DNA from: Ilyobacter polytropus DSM 2926
Lineage (GTDB): Bacteria > Fusobacteriota > Fusobacteriia > Fusobacteriales > Fusobacteriaceae
NCBI RefSeq assembly: GCF_000165505.1
Contig: NC_014633.1
Location: 806,001 to 870,000 of the forward strand
Reading direction: 5' to 3'
Length of the DNA: 64,000 bases
Below are positions 61,028 through 64,000 of the stretch, one piece after another. The translations under genes were made by a program, and so were the position numbers. The notes below the pieces were generated by a model. It did not search any database, was not told the origin of the DNA, and saw only the letters and a list, made by a program, of their open reading frames with translations. The stretch's first letter is position 1. The number at the start of each line of letters is the position of its first letter.

Positions 61028-62581
61028 TTATAAAGGGATATTTCCATGCTTTTTAGCAGGTAATTTTTCCCTCTTACCTTCAAGCATATTAAAGGCGTCA
61101 GCTAGTCTCTGCCTAGTAGTCTTAGGTTCGATTACGTCATCGACCATACCTCTTTTTGCTGCTTGATATGGACTGGCAAATTCTTCAGTATACTCGTCAA
61201 ATCTTTTCTTAGCCATAGCATCCTTGTCTGCGGCTGCTTTGATGTCATTTCTGAAGATTATGTTAACAGCTCCAGCTGCTCCCATTACTGCGATTTCAGC
61301 TGTAGGCCAAGCTAACACTACATCTGCTCCCATAGCCTTAGAACTCATAGCAAGGTATGCTCCACCGTAAGCTTTACGAGTAATTAATGTGATTTTTGGT
61401 ACAGTTGCTTCACTGTAAGCATAAAGCATTTTTGCTCCATGTCTGATGATTCCCCCGTATTCCTGAGTAGTTCCAGGAAGGAATCCAGGTACGTCAACTA
61501 TTGTTAATAGAGGAATGTTGAATGCGTCACAAGTTCTTACAAACTTAGCACATTTATCCCCTGCGTTCATATCCAAGCATCCAGCCATTACTTTAGGTTG
61601 GTTTGCTACGATACCTACAGATTTACCGTTGATTCTAGCAAAACAAGTTATTAGGTTTTTAGAGTAGTGTGGCTGATATTCCATGTAGTCTCCGTCATCA
61701 ACTAACTGAGATATTACATCAAACATCTCATAAGCTCTGTTCGGGCTGTCTGGAATAATTGTATTTAGATCATCTAACATAACATTTAAATCACCATCGA
61801 AAGCAAATTCAGGTGCTTTTTCCATGTTATTTGATGGTAAGAATCCGATTAGTCTTCTGATATCGTCAAGACAAGCTTTGTCGTCTTGTGATACAAATTG
61901 AGCACATCCACTTACAGAGTTGTGAGTCATAGCTCCACCAAGCTCTTCAGCCGTAACTATTTCTCCAGTTACAGTTTTGATAACTTGAGGTCCTGTGATG
62001 AACATCTGAGAAGTTTGATCTACCATGAATATAAAGTCAGTAAGAGCTGGTGAATAAACTGCTCCTCCTGCACAAGGTCCCATTATTGCAGAGATTTGAG
62101 GTATAACACCAGAGTATATAGAGTTTCTGTAGAAGATATCTCCGTATCCAGAAAGTGCATCTACAGCCTCTTGTATTCTAGCTCCACCTGAATCGTTTAA
62201 CCCTACGAAAGGGGCTCCTACTTTAGCAGACATCTCCATTGCTTTACATATTTTTTTTGCGTGCATTTCACCAAGTGATCCACCAGTTACAGTAAAGTCT
62301 TGTGAAAAAGCATATACAAGTCTTCCGTCAATCATTCCGTAACCAGTTACTACTGATTCAGATGGAAGATCTTGTTTGTCCATTCCAAAGTTTGTACATC
62401 TGTGTTGTACGAAAGCATCGATTTCTACAAAACTTCCAGCATCAAAGAAATACTCAAGTCTCTCACGAGCTGTCATTTTACCTTTTTCGTGTTGTTTTTC
62501 TATTCTCTTAGCACCACCGCCAAGAGAAATTTTTTCTTTCATTTTTAGCATCTTCTCTAATTTAGAAGCAGCAACAGACAT
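61028..62581 (-). CDS. mmdA: Methylmalonyl-CoA decarboxylase, alpha (carboxyltransferase) subunit
   Basis: MmdA moves the carboxyl group of (S)-methylmalonyl-CoA to biotin on MmdC, giving propionyl-CoA. The 517-residue protein has the acyl-CoA carboxylase carboxyltransferase fold in two halves: GKMTARERLEYFFDAGSFVE near residue 30, GGSLGEMHAKKI near residue 100, GLNDSGGARIQEAVDAL near residue 123, IMGPCAGGAVYSPAL near residue 162, VDVPGFLPGTTQEYGGIIRHG near residue 365 (in part) and ITRKAYGGAYLAMSSK near residue 405. Propionyl-CoA carboxylase beta subunits look the same; the flanking mmdD, C and B genes decide the call. Start ATG follows AAGGGGG. Confidence 0.95.
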   Translation of the reverse strand: MSVAASKLEKMLKMKEKISLGGGAKRIEKQHEKGKMTARERLEYFFDAGSFVEIDAFVQHRCTNFGMDKQDLPSESVVTGYGMIDGRLVYAFSQDFTVTGGSLGEMHAKKICKAMEMSAKVGAPFVGLNDSGGARIQEAVDALSGYGDIFYRNSIYSGVIPQISAIMGPCAGGAVYSPALTDFIFMVDQTSQMFITGPQVIKTVTGEIVTAEELGGAMTHNSVSGCAQFVSQDDKACLDDIRRLIGFLPSNNMEKAPEFAFDGDLNVMLDDLNTIIPDSPNRAYEMFDVISQLVDDGDYMEYQPHYSKNLITCFARINGKSVGIVANQPKVMAGCLDMNAGDKCAKFVRTCDAFNIPLLTIVDVPGFLPGTTQEYGGIIRHGAKMLYAYSEATVPKITLITRKAYGGAYLAMSSKAMGADVVLAWPTAEIAVMGAAGAVNIIFRNDIKAAADKDAMAKKRFDEYTEEFASPYQAAKRGMVDDVIEPKTTRQRLADAFNMLEGKREKLPAKKHGNIPL

Positions 62582-62603
62582 AATTTTATAGCCCCCTTAG
62601 TTT

Positions 62604-63008
62604 TTATTGTCTTTCACTTAATTCGATTAATACTCCGCAAGTTCCCTTTGGATGCATAAATGCTATTTTTGCTCCTCCAGCACCATATCTAGGAGATTCG
62701 TCGATCATTCTGTATCCTTTTTCTTTCATATCTGCAATAGCTTCCTCAATGTTTTCTACTTTAAAAGCTACGTGTTGAACTCCTTCACCTTTTTTGTCGA
62801 TGAATTTTGCAATAGGACCGTCTGGAGAAGTAGACTCTAATAATTCAATCTCAGTGTCTCCAACTGGCATAAAAGCAACTCTTACTTTTTGCTCTTCTAC
62901 AGTTTCGATTCCGTGTAGTGGGATACCCATTACGTCCTCATAAAATTTTACAACAGCGTCAAGATCTTTTACAGCAATACCAATGTGATCTACTTTTAAT
63001 GCTTTCAT
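62604..63008 (-). CDS. mce: Methylmalonyl-CoA epimerase
   Basis: A 134-residue VOC-family enzyme that interconverts the (R) and (S) forms of methylmalonyl-CoA, linking mutase and decarboxylase. VDHIGIAVKDLDAVVKFYED at the N terminus carries the first histidine ligand, GEGVQHVAFKVENIEEAI the second, and CGVLIELSE the final glutamate. It sits between meaB and mmdA with gaps of 22 nt on each side, within one operon. Start ATG follows GGGAGG. Confidence 0.95.
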   Translation of the reverse strand: MKALKVDHIGIAVKDLDAVVKFYEDVMGIPLHGIETVEEQKVRVAFMPVGDTEIELLESTSPDGPIAKFIDKKGEGVQHVAFKVENIEEAIADMKEKGYRMIDESPRYGAGGAKIAFMHPKGTCGVLIELSERQ

Positions 63009-63030
63009 TTTTACCTCCCATTTATTTTTA

Positions 63031-63969
63031 TTAATTCATATTTATTTTTTCTAATATCATTTCTGCAGCTGAATAAGGATCTGTTTCCTTTTTGGCAACC
63101 TTTTGAGATAAATCATCTATAACTTCACCGTTATATGTTTTCTCAAAAAGCTTTCTTGTCATTCTTTCTTTAACTATTGTCAAAAGCTCACTTTTTCTGT
63201 TCTCTACTCTTCTGACATGACCTTTTCCACTACCAGTCATATATTCACGGTGTTCAAATATAGAGTCAAGCAGCTCTTTAATACCCTGATTTTCAACAGC
63301 AATAGCCATATTAACCGGAGGATTCCACTCATTTTTATTGAATTCGAGCATCATCCGAATTTCACGTGCTGTTTTTTCAGCTCCGTCTCTGTCTGCTTTG
63401 TTTATTACAAACACATCTCCGATTTCCATAACTCCTGCTTTGATTGCCTGGATATCGTCCCCTAATCCTGGGACCATTACCATAAGTGTTGTATCACATG
63501 ATTTTACGATGTCAACTTCTGACTGTCCTACTCCCACAGTTTCAACAAATATGTACTCGCAGCCGTATATATCCAATACATCCACAGCTACTCCTGTAGC
63601 CTCTGAGATTCCTCCCAGATTTCCTCTAGCACCCATTGATCTTATAAAAACACCTGGGTCTGTATTAAGATCGCTCATTCTTATTCTATCACCAAGGATA
63701 GCTCCACCTGTGAATGGACTTGTAGGGTCTACTGCAATAACTCCTACTTTGTGTCCTGCGGCTCTGCATACTTTTACAAGTTTGTCTGTCAAAGTACTTT
63801 TTCCTGCCCCAGGAGGGCCGGTAACACCTATAACATAGGCGTTACCAGTTTTGTGATAAAGCTCTTTTATCACATCTAAAGCCTCTTGTTGTCCGTTTTC
63901 ACCCATGGATATCAATCTAGCAGCAGCCCTTTTCTTCCCTTCTAAAAGTCCTTGCTTAAAATCTTCCAT
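63031..63969 (-). CDS. meaB: Methylmalonyl-CoA mutase-associated GTPase MeaB
   Basis: A 312-residue G3E-family GTPase that guards and reloads cobalamin in methylmalonyl-CoA mutase. The Walker A loop is GVTGPPGAGKSTLTDKL near residue 48, IAVDPTSPFTGGAILGDRIR near residue 79, FVETVGVGQSEVDI near residue 140 (switch) and VFVINKADRDG near residue 187 (NKxD). C-terminal helices of the dimer arm follow. Start ATG follows AGGAG. Its presence implies a B12-dependent mutase, probably encoded by the gene cut at the window edge. Confidence 0.95.
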   Translation of the reverse strand: MEDFKQGLLEGKKRAAARLISMGENGQQEALDVIKELYHKTGNAYVIGVTGPPGAGKSTLTDKLVKVCRAAGHKVGVIAVDPTSPFTGGAILGDRIRMSDLNTDPGVFIRSMGARGNLGGISEATGVAVDVLDIYGCEYIFVETVGVGQSEVDIVKSCDTTLMVMVPGLGDDIQAIKAGVMEIGDVFVINKADRDGAEKTAREIRMMLEFNKNEWNPPVNMAIAVENQGIKELLDSIFEHREYMTGSGKGHVRRVENRKSELLTIVKERMTRKLFEKTYNGEVIDDLSQKVAKKETDPYSAAEMILEKINMN

Positions 63970-63979
63970 AGCACTTCTC

Positions 63980-64000
63980 CTAAGAAACTATTTTTTTACG
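63980..64000 (-). CDS. 3' end of an upstream gene, possibly methylmalonyl-CoA mutase subunit (partial)
   Basis: Reading back from the window edge, one minus-strand frame ends ...RKKIVS and stops at 63980-63982, 10 nt before meaB. Only six codons are visible, so the gene cannot be identified from sequence. Its position just before meaB-mce-mmd makes the B12-binding mutase subunit the first candidate, which is inference. Confidence 0.35.
   Translation of the reverse strand, partial: RKKIVS

Overview
The window reads as chromosomal DNA of a low-GC, anaerobic member of the Fusobacteriota, most likely of the Propionigenium/Ilyobacter type. This is inferred from the complete Na+-pumping methylmalonyl-CoA decarboxylase set (mmdA, mmdD, mmdC, mmdB) with methylmalonyl-CoA epimerase and the mutase chaperone meaB, which is the energy-conserving end of succinate/propionate fermentation. 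The AT-rich sequence, strong GGAGG-type ribosome binding sites, a ferredoxin-dependent 2-oxoacid oxidoreductase and tandem TRAP-TAXI transporters fit this. No rRNA, tRNA, CRISPR array, prophage or transposase gene was seen.

Layout. 1-5.7 kb (minus): lysine/diaminopimelate operon lysA-lysC-dapF-asd-dapA-dapB behind a lysine riboswitch and its terminator, with a divergent N-acyl-diaminopimelate deacetylase-like gene at 6.1-7.2 kb. 7.3-12.9 kb: a dispersed repeat, a patatin-like lipase, a cysteine-desulfurase-family enzyme, a CoA-disulfide reductase/NADH oxidase, two tandem 48-residue small-protein genes and a shrunken chorismate-synthase-like protein. 13.1-26.8 kb (minus): a surface polysaccharide cluster, from an initiating sugar-phosphate transferase through GDP-fucose synthesis (gmd, fcl), a flippase fused to an FkbM methyltransferase, several glycosyltransferases and an unusual ParB-like/nucleotidyltransferase-like protein. 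Its middle part is much more AT-rich than its flanks, and no polymerase was recognised. 27-35.2 kb: envelope and unknown genes (DUF3047, L,D-transpeptidase, MprF, a frameshifted metallophosphoesterase) and the second, fuller copy of the dispersed repeat.

35.4-43 kb (plus): a complete histidine operon hisZGDCBHAF-hisIE preceded by a 15-codon leader peptide with five consecutive His codons and a terminator, a classical attenuator. 43.1-44.3 kb: a VOC protein, a cyclic-nucleotide-binding-domain protein without DNA-binding domain, and a 66-residue protein. 44.6-51.1 kb (minus): two tandem TRAP-TAXI transporter units whose binding-protein genes are nearly identical over most of their length. 51.2-56.9 kb: a LytTR response regulator and a LytS-type kinase, both on the minus strand, bracket the plus-strand korDABC operon. 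57-58.8 kb: bioB-bioC, which would help supply the biotin needed by MmdC. 58.9-64 kb (minus): meaB-mce-mmdA-mmdD-mmdC-mmdB.

Together the region supplies amino acids (Lys, DAP for the cell wall, His), the cell surface, carboxylate uptake with a candidate sensor pair, and the decarboxylation steps that drive Na+ export. The least explained parts are the tandem 48-residue proteins, the chorismate-synthase relative, the flippase-methyltransferase fusion and the two-domain protein in the polysaccharide cluster.
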